Notes under the pieces: model-generated
Told to the model about the DNA's origin: nothing
Seen by the model: the letters and a program-made list of their open reading frames with translations, nothing else
Database searches by the model: none
Assembly: GCF_025359345.1 (NCBI RefSeq)
Contig: NZ_JANYGQ010000036.1
Span: forward strand, 310,001 to 374,000
From: Mucilaginibacter sp.
Lineage (GTDB): Bacteria > Bacteroidota > Bacteroidia > Sphingobacteriales > Sphingobacteriaceae
Direction: 5' to 3'
Length of the DNA: 64,000 bases
Program-made: the position numbers and the translations under genes
Shown here: positions 24,254 through 32,263 of the stretch, one piece after another
Numbering within the stretch: position 1 is the stretch's first letter
Layout of the letters: every line of letters begins with the position of its first letter

Positions 24254-24835
24254 TTATTGAGTTATGTTTTTTCTTAATTCGGTCAATTTTCTCTCTATTC
24301 GTTTAACAGCATTGTATACCTGGTTTATAGGTATATTTAATTCTATGCTGATCTCGCGGGGCGGTAGTTCATTTTTTAAACAATCAAACACCTGGAAGGC
24401 TTCGGGATCGCTGCTGAATATTTGCATTACCATTTCTTCGAGTTCCTTTGCTTCTAGCAGGGCCTGGGGGTCGCTGGTCGAATCTTTAGCGGAGTTTTCA
24501 ATAACCTCATCAATAAATGTGGTGGTTATGACTTCTTTCGATTTTAAAAAATTAGATCGAATGCTATCAATGGCTCCTTTTAGGAAATCATATAAACTAG
24601 GGTATTGTTCCACATCCCATATTCTTTCCTCTGTCCAAATCTGCCGGATTGCTTCATCGGCAAAATGATTTGATAGGTTAACTATGTTAAATCGTTCACC
24701 TACCTGCGGGAATTTCTTCAATCTGTTTAATGAATAATAATGTAGCTGTTTGATCAGCTTTTCCCAGTTTTCCGCTTTCAACCGATCCAGCAACTCCTGG
24801 GTTGAAAGCGTTTTTTTATTTTTTATCAGCTCCAT
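24254..24835 (-). CDS. Sigma-70-like regulator, divergent from the ubiquitin-like operon
   Basis: The C-terminus (about residues 135-190 from the ATG at 24835) reads FDCLKNELPPREISIELN, then IPINQVYNAVKRIERKL, a sigma region 4-type helix-turn-helix. The N-terminal half has helices where region 2 would be (FADEAIRQIWTEERIWDVEQ), but typical sigma-2 residues are not obvious, so it is either a very diverged ECF-like sigma factor or a regulator built on the same HTH. A longer version from TTG 24898 is open; I prefer the ATG (MELIKNKKTLSTQEL). Its gene starts about 145 bp from, and divergent to, the ubiquitin-like operon, a position that suits control of that operon. Confidence 0.75.
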   Translation of the reverse strand: MELIKNKKTLSTQELLDRLKAENWEKLIKQLHYYSLNRLKKFPQVGERFNIVNLSNHFADEAIRQIWTEERIWDVEQYPSLYDFLKGAIDSIRSNFLKSKEVITTTFIDEVIENSAKDSTSDPQALLEAKELEEMVMQIFSSDPEAFQVFDCLKNELPPREISIELNIPINQVYNAVKRIERKLTELRKNITQ

Positions 24836-24980
24836 ATACAATAACTGCTGTAAACTTCGAGTTTTTTGCCGCGCTATTAAAAAAAAGTTTTGCCGCAAGG
24901 GATGGCAAAAAAATCATTTTCATCAGCATCTATTATCAGAAGGCCGACAAAGGCTTTATCACTTAGTAAATTAAAGAATC

Positions 24981-25430
24981 ATGGAAAATAACATTTTTGA
25001 ACTGACCATTAACGGCAAACTGTTTAAATCAGCAAAACAATTGATAAACGGTGAAGAATTACTCACGTTATTAGGCCTTCATAACTCTGCCGATTATGAA
25101 GTGCTGATGAAATTAACTGACCGCGAGTTTGAACCTATTGAGCTAAAAGAGGAAGTTGATTTGAAGAAACCTAGTGTAGAGGCATTCCTAGTAAAGCCTT
25201 ACCGGTCTATTAGCATTGAGGTCGACGATGAAAAATACCCGGTGACCGAATTGTTAATGACACCTAAAGAAATCATGGTGCTGGCAGGCCTCGATCCGCA
25301 AAAGCATTATTTAAAGCAGATCATCGGCCATACGGACATTACATATAAAAACGATCCCGACCACATTATAGGTATCGTTGACTGTATGAAATTCAGCAGC
25401 TGTAAAATAACCAGTACTACCGTATCGTAA
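24981..25430 (+). CDS. Two-domain ubiquitin-like protein (Multi_ubiq type)
   Basis: A 149-residue protein made of two beta-grasp repeats. Repeat 1 (about 4-70) reads FELTINGKLFKSA, then EELLTLLGL and LKEEVDL. Repeat 2 (about 76-146) reads SISIEVDDEKYPV, then PKEIMVLAGL. This pattern is that of the multiubiquitin domain family, found in bacterial operons with E1, E2 and JAB proteins. Unlike ubiquitin it does not end in Gly-Gly: the last residues are KITSTTVS, so conjugation would need another residue or other chemistry. It is the first gene of a three-gene operon; the E2-like gene starts 6 bp after its stop. Confidence 0.85.
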   Translation: MENNIFELTINGKLFKSAKQLINGEELLTLLGLHNSADYEVLMKLTDREFEPIELKEEVDLKKPSVEAFLVKPYRSISIEVDDEKYPVTELLMTPKEIMVLAGLDPQKHYLKQIIGHTDITYKNDPDHIIGIVDCMKFSSCKITSTTVS

Positions 25431-25436
25431 TTAGCA

Positions 25437-25814
25437 ATGGGAACACCTGAAATCGTAAGACAGCTTGAGGAGCTGGGTTACCAAACAACCGTTTATCCAG
25501 AAAACCCGAATTATCCGGGGGGATTTGTATCCTTTAAATATACTGTCCCCCATGGAAGGTTTATAGGTCAGGAGATTGAGGTGGCGTTAAACGCGCCTCA
25601 GTTTCCTCTTGTTCCACCATCAGGGCCCTATATCAGCCCGCAGTTATTGCCAATCAAGACGTTTGGGCCTTTGCCGCCATTCGACGGTATACATGCGCGC
25701 ATGGTGCCGAATGACAACTTTCAATATTGGAGCAGGCCTTTCCATGGCTGGAATGAATCGGAAAAGACTGTAAAAGAATACATCTGTTTTTTAAGAACAT
25801 TATTTGACTTCTGA
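25437..25814 (+). CDS. E2-like protein (prokaryotic E2 family E), no catalytic Cys in place
   Basis: A 125-residue protein matching the prokaryotic E2 family E. An N-terminal helix (EIVRQLEELGY) is followed by the beta-meander (NYPGGFVSFKYTVPHGRF) with the Pro-rich QFPLVPPSGPYISPQL that corresponds to the E2 PxxPP loop, and a conserved WSRPFHGWNES segment before the last helix. The only Cys (in KEYICFLRTLF) lies in the C-terminal helix, not where the thioester Cys of E2 enzymes sits. It may therefore act as a scaffold or use another residue. Its stop overlaps the ATG of the JAB-E1 gene by one base, so the two are tightly coupled. Confidence 0.85.
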   Translation: MGTPEIVRQLEELGYQTTVYPENPNYPGGFVSFKYTVPHGRFIGQEIEVALNAPQFPLVPPSGPYISPQLLPIKTFGPLPPFDGIHARMVPNDNFQYWSRPFHGWNESEKTVKEYICFLRTLFDF

Positions 25815-27319
25815 TGAAATATAGTATAGTAATAAGCGAGGCCGCACAGCGGCAACTAAAAGGGCATCTTGTAAGAGATGATGGACAGGAAGATTTATGT
25901 TTTGCATTCTATAAACTGTCAAGCGGGCTGCAACGCTGTTCGGCTTTAATTACCGAAATAGTGTTGCCTTTAAAAGGTGACAGAAACGTTCACGGTAATG
26001 TGAGCTTTAACGCAGCATTTTTTGATCGTGTTGGTTCTTTGGCCTTAAAAAAAGGTTGCGGCGTTTGCTTTATGCATAGTCATCCTTCCAGCGGCTGGCA
26101 GTTTATGAGCAACGACGATATCAAAGCTGAAGAAATGCTTGCCCCTCGGGTAAAATCAATTACCGGTATGCCTTTAGTTGGCATGACCATTGGTACCGAC
26201 GAAGCCTGGAGCGGAAGATTTTGGATAAAAGAAGCCCCGAGGCAATACGTACGACATTTTTGTGAATCCGTTAGGGTAATCGGTAGGGGATTAAAACTCA
26301 CCTTTTATGACAAATTACTTCCGTTACCAATATTTGACGAGGCTTTTCTAAGAACAGTATCCGCCTGGGGGGATCAGAAACAAGCTGATATTTCAAGACT
26401 GAAAATTGGTATTATAGGCTGTGGTAGTGTAGGCTCTATAATTGCGGAAGCTTTACTAAAAACCGGGATACAAAACATAATGTTATTGGATTTTGATACA
26501 GTTGAAGCTAAAAATCTGGATCGGCTTCAAGGCATCGGCCCAGATTCCGTTGGAAAGTCGAAGGTGTTTGAAATTCAAAATCGCCTGGATCGTATTAAGG
26601 TAGGAAAAGATGTGCAAATAACAGCTGTTCCTTATAGCTTAATTGAAGAAAAAGGCTTTAAAAGTGCTTTGGATTGTGATGTGCTTTTCTCCTGTGTGGA
26701 TAGGCCGTGGCCGCGGTTCTTGTTGAATTTCATAGCTTACGCGCACATGATACCTGTAATAGACGGCGGTATCGATACAAACCCCAACAAACGGATTACA
26801 AATCTTGACCAGGCCCGGTGGAAGGTACATACCGTAGGCCCTGAAAGAAGTTGTTTATGCTGTCTCGGGCAATTTACCCCGGAAGATGTGGCGTTGGAGC
26901 AATCTGGTTTGTTAGAAGATCCGACGTATATTAAATCGTTGCCTAAAGACCACTTTGTAAATCGCGGGGAAAATGTATTTGTATTCAGCCTGGGTTTGGC
27001 GGGTATGGAAATGCAACAGCTACTATCGCTTTGTTTACAGCCGCGGGGACAATACTATGGTCCAAAGGAGTTTAATTTTAATTCAGGTACCATAGATAGC
27101 GACTTTGATTTTCATTGTAAAAAAAATTGTGAATATCAAAAGATGGCGGGACTGGGGGATTCAGCTACGGTGGGTTTGACAGGTCGGCATTCGGTCGCAG
27201 AAAAACATCGCCATAAATATATGATGGTTGAAAGGGGTGTTGCCAAATTAAGCTTGTTCAATCGGGTTAAAAACTTGTTCAGACAAATAAATTATTACGC
27301 AAAAAGGCTGCAGAAATAA
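25814..27319 (+). CDS. JAB peptidase-E1 (ThiF) fusion
   Basis: A 501-residue two-enzyme fusion. The N-terminal JAB/JAMM domain (about 1-150) has the zinc motif MHSHPSSGWQFMSNDD (H88, H90, D102, with S99), a deubiquitinase-type metallopeptidase signature. The E1/ThiF domain (about 170-450) has the Rossmann GIIGCGSVG (202-207), the LLDFD nucleotide Asp pair, and NLDRLQG with the conserved Arg. Cys pairs at 347-350 (SCLCC) and 435-439 (CKKNC) should bind zinc. E1 would adenylate the C-terminus of the ubiquitin-like protein, and JAB would trim or remove it. The C-terminal 50 residues are basic. Last gene of the operon. Confidence 0.9.
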   Translation: MKYSIVISEAAQRQLKGHLVRDDGQEDLCFAFYKLSSGLQRCSALITEIVLPLKGDRNVHGNVSFNAAFFDRVGSLALKKGCGVCFMHSHPSSGWQFMSNDDIKAEEMLAPRVKSITGMPLVGMTIGTDEAWSGRFWIKEAPRQYVRHFCESVRVIGRGLKLTFYDKLLPLPIFDEAFLRTVSAWGDQKQADISRLKIGIIGCGSVGSIIAEALLKTGIQNIMLLDFDTVEAKNLDRLQGIGPDSVGKSKVFEIQNRLDRIKVGKDVQITAVPYSLIEEKGFKSALDCDVLFSCVDRPWPRFLLNFIAYAHMIPVIDGGIDTNPNKRITNLDQARWKVHTVGPERSCLCCLGQFTPEDVALEQSGLLEDPTYIKSLPKDHFVNRGENVFVFSLGLAGMEMQQLLSLCLQPRGQYYGPKEFNFNSGTIDSDFDFHCKKNCEYQKMAGLGDSATVGLTGRHSVAEKHRHKYMMVERGVAKLSLFNRVKNLFRQINYYAKRLQK

Positions 27320-27574
27320 CATACCCTTCTGGTACAACGCGGCCAATGCCATAAAGGTGGAATTCTCGTAACGCCATCCAGAAGACTCCTTTGGAGCCGA
27401 CTGATAGCCCGCATTGTTAACGAAGCTGGCTATTTTTGTGAATACAAATCTTGTAGTTTTTGAAGTAAATGGTTGTTGAAAATTTGTCTTCCGTAGTGCT
27501 CAGGTGTTCCATTTACAAAAGTGGGATGTCTTTCTGATGCGCGTAAAGTTAAATCATTGATAATCAAAATTTTT
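27320..27574 (-). pseudogene. Possible decayed coding DNA flanking the island
   Basis: On the minus strand two adjacent frames read like protein. One runs from a TTG at 27567 to TAG 27430-27432 (45 residues, containing ASERHPTFVNGTPEHYGRQ). The next frame runs from about 27440 downward, containing SAPKESSGWRYENSTFMALA, and continues antisense into the E1 gene. Neither has a good start and I cannot name a family. This may be leftover DNA from insertion of the island, or chance. Confidence 0.25.
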
Positions 27575-27608
27575 CAAAGCGTTCCACGTGTAAAAATGGA
27601 ACGCTTTG
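27575..27608. repeat. Perfect 12-bp inverted repeat
   Basis: CAAAGCGTTCCA, a 10-base spacer, TGGAACGCTTTG. No T-run follows directly on the plus strand. It lies right of the ubiquitin-like island and could be a regulator or recombination site, or a terminator reading leftwards. Confidence 0.55.
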
Positions 27609-27898
27609 CGGGAAATCGGGGCATTGTCTTCCCTAAAATTCAGCAATATTTTGCTCCATACTCCCGCAATTGTTTTTAACGTAGCCGCTGCGCGTCTCCG
27701 CTCACACCCCGGCGACAGGCAACAAAGCGACTAATAATCACCAACCAATAATTCACGTTTATAATACAAGTATTACCTTGAATAAAACACTCGCCTTATT
27801 TCCCCCTCCAATTCAATTTTTTTATTGTATTTTTCACACTTAAAAAACTTATCTTAACCTGTTCATAATTCCACTTACCAATTCTAATAAAACTTAAT
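27609..27898. other. Intergenic DNA before the GH42 gene
   Basis: About 290 bp, AT-rich near its right end, with no reading frame, hairpin or clear -7 box that I can support. It must hold the promoter of the GH42 gene. Confidence 0.3.
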
Positions 27899-29995
27899 AT
27901 GAGAAGCATAAAGCTTAAGGCAAAACTGTTGAGTCCCTTTATTATTTTGCTCTTTTCGTGTTCACAATTGATGGCCCAGATCAGCGGTAACAAACTGTTG
28001 TATGGTGTGGCTTATTATGATGAATACATGCCGTATCACCGCCTGGAAACGGATGTGAAAATGATGAAAGCCGCGGGAATAAACGTGGTGCGTATAGCCG
28101 AATCGACCTGGAGTACGGAAGAACCGCAGGAAGGCGTTTATGATTTCAGCCATATTGATAGTGTTTTAAATGCCATGGGTAAAGCCGGCATCCATGTGAT
28201 CCTGGGCACGCCTACCTATGCCGTGCCAACATGGCTGGTAAAAAAATACCCTGATATTTTAGCGACTACGCCGAGAGGGCAAAATCAGTACGGTGCGCGG
28301 CAGAATATGGACATCACCAATGTGCATTTCCGCGCCTATGCCGAAAACATCATCCGGAAAATAATGGAGCACGTGAAGGACAGCCCGGCAATAATAGGCT
28401 ACCAGGTGGACAATGAAACAAAGCCTTATGGCACCAGCGGCCCGAATGTTCAGCTCCTTTTCCAGCAATACATGAAGGATAAATTCAAGTCGCTGGATAC
28501 GATCAATAAAGCATTTGGCCTCGACTACTGGAGCAACCGCATCAACAACTGGGACGATTTCCCTTCGGTTAGTGGCAGTATCAATGCGAGTTTATCGTCC
28601 GAGTTTGCAAAATTTCAACGCAAGCTGGTAACAGATTACCTGGCATGGCAGGCAGCAATTGTGCGGGAGTATAAACACCCCAACCAATTTATTACCCATA
28701 ATTTTGATTTCGACTGGCATGGCTATTCATACGGCATACAAACGGAAGTGGACCATTTTGCGGCTGCTAAGGCCCTGGATATTGCGGGTGTCGACATCTA
28801 TCACCCAAGCCAGGACCATTTGACGGGCCTTGAAATTTCTTTTGGGGGCGATGTTGGCCGGTCGATGAAAAACGGGCAGAATTACCTGGTGATGGAAACC
28901 GAGGCACAGGGTTTTCCGCAGTGGCTGCCTTACCCGGGGCAGTTGCGCCTGCAGGCGTTCAGCCACCTGGCTTCGGGGGCCAATATGGTTTCTTACTGGC
29001 ATTGGCATTCCATCCACAACTCTGCCGAAACCTACTGGAAAGGCTTGCTCAGTCACGATTTTCAGCCAAATCCTACCTATGAGGAAGCTAAAACCATCGG
29101 TGCCGATTTCGACAGGTTAAGTCCGCATTTGATCAATCTTCAGAAAAAAAACGAGGTGGCCGTGTTGTTCAGCAACGAGGCGCTCACCGCTTTTAACGCG
29201 TTTTCATTCGGACCGGGGCCCCGCGAAGGCTACAACGATATTTTAAGGCCCCTTTATGATGCCTTGTACCATATCAATGTGGGGGTTGATTTTATCGACC
29301 CCACGAGTGCCAATCTTGAAAAATATAAATTGATTATTGTGCCGGTGCTGTATGCCGCGCCCGACAGCCTGTTAAAACGGCTAAACCTGTTTGTAAAAAA
29401 CGGCGGCCATATAGTTTACACGTTCAAAAGCGGCTTCTCCGACCAAAATGTAAAAGTGAGGAGCACCATACAACCGGGAATAATCGACGAAGCGTGCGGC
29501 ATTGAGTACAGCCAGTTTACGGCGCCTGAAAATGTATCCTTAAAAGACGATCCTTTTCATGTTGGCAAGGATAAAAATACGGTAAGCAGGTGGATGGAGT
29601 TAATAACACCTACAACAGCAAAAGTACTGGCCTACTATGACCACCCGGTATGGGGAAAATATGCAGCCATAACACAGAACAGCTATGGCAAAGGCCAGGC
29701 AACCTACATAGGCTGTATGACTTCGGACGCTGTAAATGAAAAAATAATGGAAAATGTCACAAGGTCGGCCGGGCTGTGGGGCGCCGACCAGGAATTGAAA
29801 TTTCCGTTGGTGGTAAAATCCGGCATCAACCAGCAGGGAAAAGTAATCCGCTATTATTTTAACTACGCGCCAACACCTGCAACCTTTATTTATCCGCATA
29901 AAAATGGCACCGAGTTGTTGAAAAACGTACCCGTAGTTTCGCAGCGTAGCATTGAATTGCCTGCATGGGGCGTAAAAATCATAGAGGAAAATTAG
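27899..29995 (+). CDS. Beta-galactosidase, glycoside hydrolase family 42
   Basis: A 698-residue exported GH42 enzyme that would remove beta-linked galactose from oligosaccharides. A signal peptide covers about residues 1-27. The (beta/alpha)8 domain opens with LLYGVAYYDEYMPYHRLETD. The acid/base is E173 in GYQVDNETKPYG and the nucleophile E333 in YLVMETEAQG; SYWHWHSIHN is also conserved. A trimerisation domain follows (about 410-620), with a small C-terminal beta domain (WGVKIIE). The length fits the family. No transporter or other sugar genes adjoin it, so it is monocistronic, with a terminator after it. Confidence 0.93.
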   Translation: MRSIKLKAKLLSPFIILLFSCSQLMAQISGNKLLYGVAYYDEYMPYHRLETDVKMMKAAGINVVRIAESTWSTEEPQEGVYDFSHIDSVLNAMGKAGIHVILGTPTYAVPTWLVKKYPDILATTPRGQNQYGARQNMDITNVHFRAYAENIIRKIMEHVKDSPAIIGYQVDNETKPYGTSGPNVQLLFQQYMKDKFKSLDTINKAFGLDYWSNRINNWDDFPSVSGSINASLSSEFAKFQRKLVTDYLAWQAAIVREYKHPNQFITHNFDFDWHGYSYGIQTEVDHFAAAKALDIAGVDIYHPSQDHLTGLEISFGGDVGRSMKNGQNYLVMETEAQGFPQWLPYPGQLRLQAFSHLASGANMVSYWHWHSIHNSAETYWKGLLSHDFQPNPTYEEAKTIGADFDRLSPHLINLQKKNEVAVLFSNEALTAFNAFSFGPGPREGYNDILRPLYDALYHINVGVDFIDPTSANLEKYKLIIVPVLYAAPDSLLKRLNLFVKNGGHIVYTFKSGFSDQNVKVRSTIQPGIIDEACGIEYSQFTAPENVSLKDDPFHVGKDKNTVSRWMELITPTTAKVLAYYDHPVWGKYAAITQNSYGKGQATYIGCMTSDAVNEKIMENVTRSAGLWGADQELKFPLVVKSGINQQGKVIRYYFNYAPTPATFIYPHKNGTELLKNVPVVSQRSIELPAWGVKIIEEN

Positions 29996-30030
29996 AAACA
30001 TGTAATGCCCGGCAAACACGGGTTTTTATG

Positions 30031-30066
30031 AAAAGTGCTGACACTAATTTGTCAGTACTTTTCGCA
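30031..30066 (+). terminator. Intrinsic terminator after GH42 gene
   Basis: AAAAGTGCTGAC pairs with GTCAGTACTTTT (one wobble) around an 8-base loop, followed by TTCGCATTTTT. Confidence 0.75.
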
Positions 30067-30271
30067 TTTTTCAGGGTAGCAAACAAGGCAAAAAGTGCAT
30101 TTATGAGGTAGAAACAGGCTTTTTGCGCATTGGGCCGGGCTTTTTGCTGTTCCACCCTGTTCCTTGTGTTTCAGTGTGCACAGGAACACAAAACTATACT
30201 AAAATACTGGCATAGGTTTTCTTCTAATTGCCAACAAATAATCTTTTATTTGTATCAACATAACACCCCCA

Positions 30272-31993
30272 ATGATAAAAAACTTCCTATGCGCTGTGCT
30301 TGCCCTTTCCGCCAGCCTGGCCTATGCCCAAAAGGCAAATACAATTGATAACTACTACCCGCTGCTAAGAAAAACCTTTATTGAAGCCAACGCCTTTAAA
30401 ACCGTAGCCTTTGTTGAAAAACGCTGGCGGGTGCCGGGCAATTCGGGCTTTAACGAGAGCATTTATGAGGTGGAGAAAATACTGCAGGCAGCCGGCTATA
30501 AAAAAGAGGTAAAAGGCGAAGCGGATGGCCCGTTAACTTATCGCCTGGAAACCCGCGAGCTGCGTCAGCCAACCTGGGAGCCGGTAAACGCCACTGTGAC
30601 CATTGAGGGCGAGCAACAGCCACTATTAAAATTCGCCACGAACCGTAATATGCTGGCCATGTACTCGGGAAGCACGCCTGCGGGCGGTATAACCGCCGAA
30701 ATTATTTATTTAGACAGGGCCTCCCTTAAAACCGCCGACCCGGAAAAGGTAAAAGGCAAGATCATTTTTACTGAAGGATCGATAGGCCAGGCTTACCAGG
30801 CTGCTATAAAAAATGGCGCATTAGGGGCTATGGCCTACAGCATGCCGGCCTATACCCAGCCCGAAAAAAATGTGAATTCCATCCAGTTTACTGGCGTGGG
30901 TAACCAGGATACCCTGAGCCATAATTTCGGGATATTGCTTTCGTACCAGGCAAAAGAGCGGCTGAAGGCCGCGTTGCAAAAAGGCCCGGTTAAAGTGCAT
31001 GTGGAAACGGAATCGAAAATGTACACCTCGAAGGAATTGACGCTGCTGGCCAATGCGCGCGGCACGGTAAAGCCCGACGAGCGCTTTGTATTCAGCGCCC
31101 ATGTGCAGGAGCCCGGCGCTAACGATAACGCTACCGGTGTAGGCACATTAGGAGAAATGGCCCGTATAACAGCGGAGCTTATCAAACAGAAAAAATTTGA
31201 GCCGGCACGCACCATCACTTTTTTATGGGGAGTGGAGATCAGTTCGACCGCGAGGTATATTAAGGAAAATTCGGAACGGGCCAAAGGCATAAAATGGGGC
31301 ATGAGTCTCGACATGGTGGGTGAGTATGTAACCAAAACAGGCGGCACTTTCCTGATAGAAAAAATGCCCGACCCGTCGGCCATCTGGACACGCGGCGCCG
31401 ATAAACACACCGAATGGGGCGGCAGCGTATTAACAGAAAAAGATATGTTCCCCCATTATTTTAACGACGTGGTGCTAAACCGCTGCAAGCAGCAGGGAAA
31501 AGACAACGGCTGGGTAGTAAAAAGCAACCCCTTTGAAGGCGGCAGCGACCACACGCCATTTTTGGAAGCCAAAATACCCGGCTTGCTGATGTGGCATTTT
31601 ACCGATGTGTTTTACCACACCGATGCCGATCGGCTGGATATGGTGTCGCCGCAGGAAATGAAGAACTCGGGCGTAAGCGCATTGGCCACGGCCTATACCT
31701 TAACCGCCGCTAACCAGGCCATAACCCTGTCATTAATTGCCGAACTCGAAAAAAATGCGACCGACCGCTTGCAAGCTGAATATGAGCTGGGTTTGCAGGC
31801 CATAAAAGCCGGTTCGCCCGCCGCCGCCGAAAAACATAAAATTGACGTATGGACAAAATGGTATACCGACGCCATCGGAAAAATGACCGATATTAATGTA
31901 GATGGCGTTACGGAGCCGATAAGCAGTCGTATAGCTGAGGCTCAGCAAAAGATAAACGGATTGAATTTGAAATTGGATGAGGGACTGAAGTAG
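30272..31993 (+). CDS. Exported M28 family metallopeptidase with PA domain
   Basis: A 573-residue secreted peptidase. A signal peptide spans 1-19 (cleavage after AYA). A protease-associated (PA) domain is inserted around 115-240 (KVKGKIIFTEGSIGQAYQAA, then KNGALGAMAYSMPAY). The M28 aminopeptidase fold shows the zinc-binding SAHVQEPGANDNATGVG, the GVEISSTARYI helix, a DMVGEY strand, and the final ligand His in VFYHTDADRLD. It would release amino acids from peptides in the periplasm. The HVQEPGAND phrase departs a little from the standard HxDS, but His and Asp ligands remain. Monocistronic. Confidence 0.9.
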   Translation: MIKNFLCAVLALSASLAYAQKANTIDNYYPLLRKTFIEANAFKTVAFVEKRWRVPGNSGFNESIYEVEKILQAAGYKKEVKGEADGPLTYRLETRELRQPTWEPVNATVTIEGEQQPLLKFATNRNMLAMYSGSTPAGGITAEIIYLDRASLKTADPEKVKGKIIFTEGSIGQAYQAAIKNGALGAMAYSMPAYTQPEKNVNSIQFTGVGNQDTLSHNFGILLSYQAKERLKAALQKGPVKVHVETESKMYTSKELTLLANARGTVKPDERFVFSAHVQEPGANDNATGVGTLGEMARITAELIKQKKFEPARTITFLWGVEISSTARYIKENSERAKGIKWGMSLDMVGEYVTKTGGTFLIEKMPDPSAIWTRGADKHTEWGGSVLTEKDMFPHYFNDVVLNRCKQQGKDNGWVVKSNPFEGGSDHTPFLEAKIPGLLMWHFTDVFYHTDADRLDMVSPQEMKNSGVSALATAYTLTAANQAITLSLIAELEKNATDRLQAEYELGLQAIKAGSPAAAEKHKIDVWTKWYTDAIGKMTDINVDGVTEPISSRIAEAQQKINGLNLKLDEGLK

Positions 31994-32034
31994 CGGTGAT
32001 TTAATTAATTTTGGCGGGTAGAGGGGACTTGACA

Positions 32035-32170
32035 TTGCGCCCGTTGGGTCGGGGTATTTTACCTACATCCGCAACATTCGTCGTGGCCTGAAGGCTATTT
32101 TCGCGATGATAGCGGGGCCGCTATTTCCTTTAGGGCGCTTACCCACAGTGGGCCGGTCAATCCGTGATGA
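32035..32170. other. GC-rich non-coding stretch between genes
   Basis: About 135 bp that is clearly richer in G and C than its surroundings, without a convincing gene. It contains short palindromic pieces such as CCCACAGTGGG. A short minus-strand open frame across it looks accidental. The nature of the stretch is unexplained. Confidence 0.3.
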
Positions 32171-32210
32171 TCTTTTAATAATTAATATTTGCGTTCTTTC
32201 ATAAAAAAAC

Positions 32211-32244
32211 AAAAAGCCTTCAGATATAAATCTAAAGGCTTTTT
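32211..32244 (-). terminator. Intrinsic terminator, GCCTTYAGAT family
   Basis: AAAAAGCCTTCAGAT pairs with ATCTAAAGGCTTTTT with one mismatch. It lies just past the stop of the minus-strand alpha/beta hydrolase gene and has A/T-runs on both sides, so it could serve both strands. Confidence 0.8.
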
Positions 32245-32263
32245 GGTACAACCGTGGACTATC

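Noticed and set aside
27430-27567. A live 45-residue minus-strand gene
   Set aside because: TTG start, no promoter, no family, and the adjoining frame looks equally coding; listed only as possible decayed DNA.
32063-32251. Minus-strand 62-codon frame after the M28 peptidase gene
   Set aside because: It spans a terminator and a GC-rich non-coding stretch, with no start signal or family.
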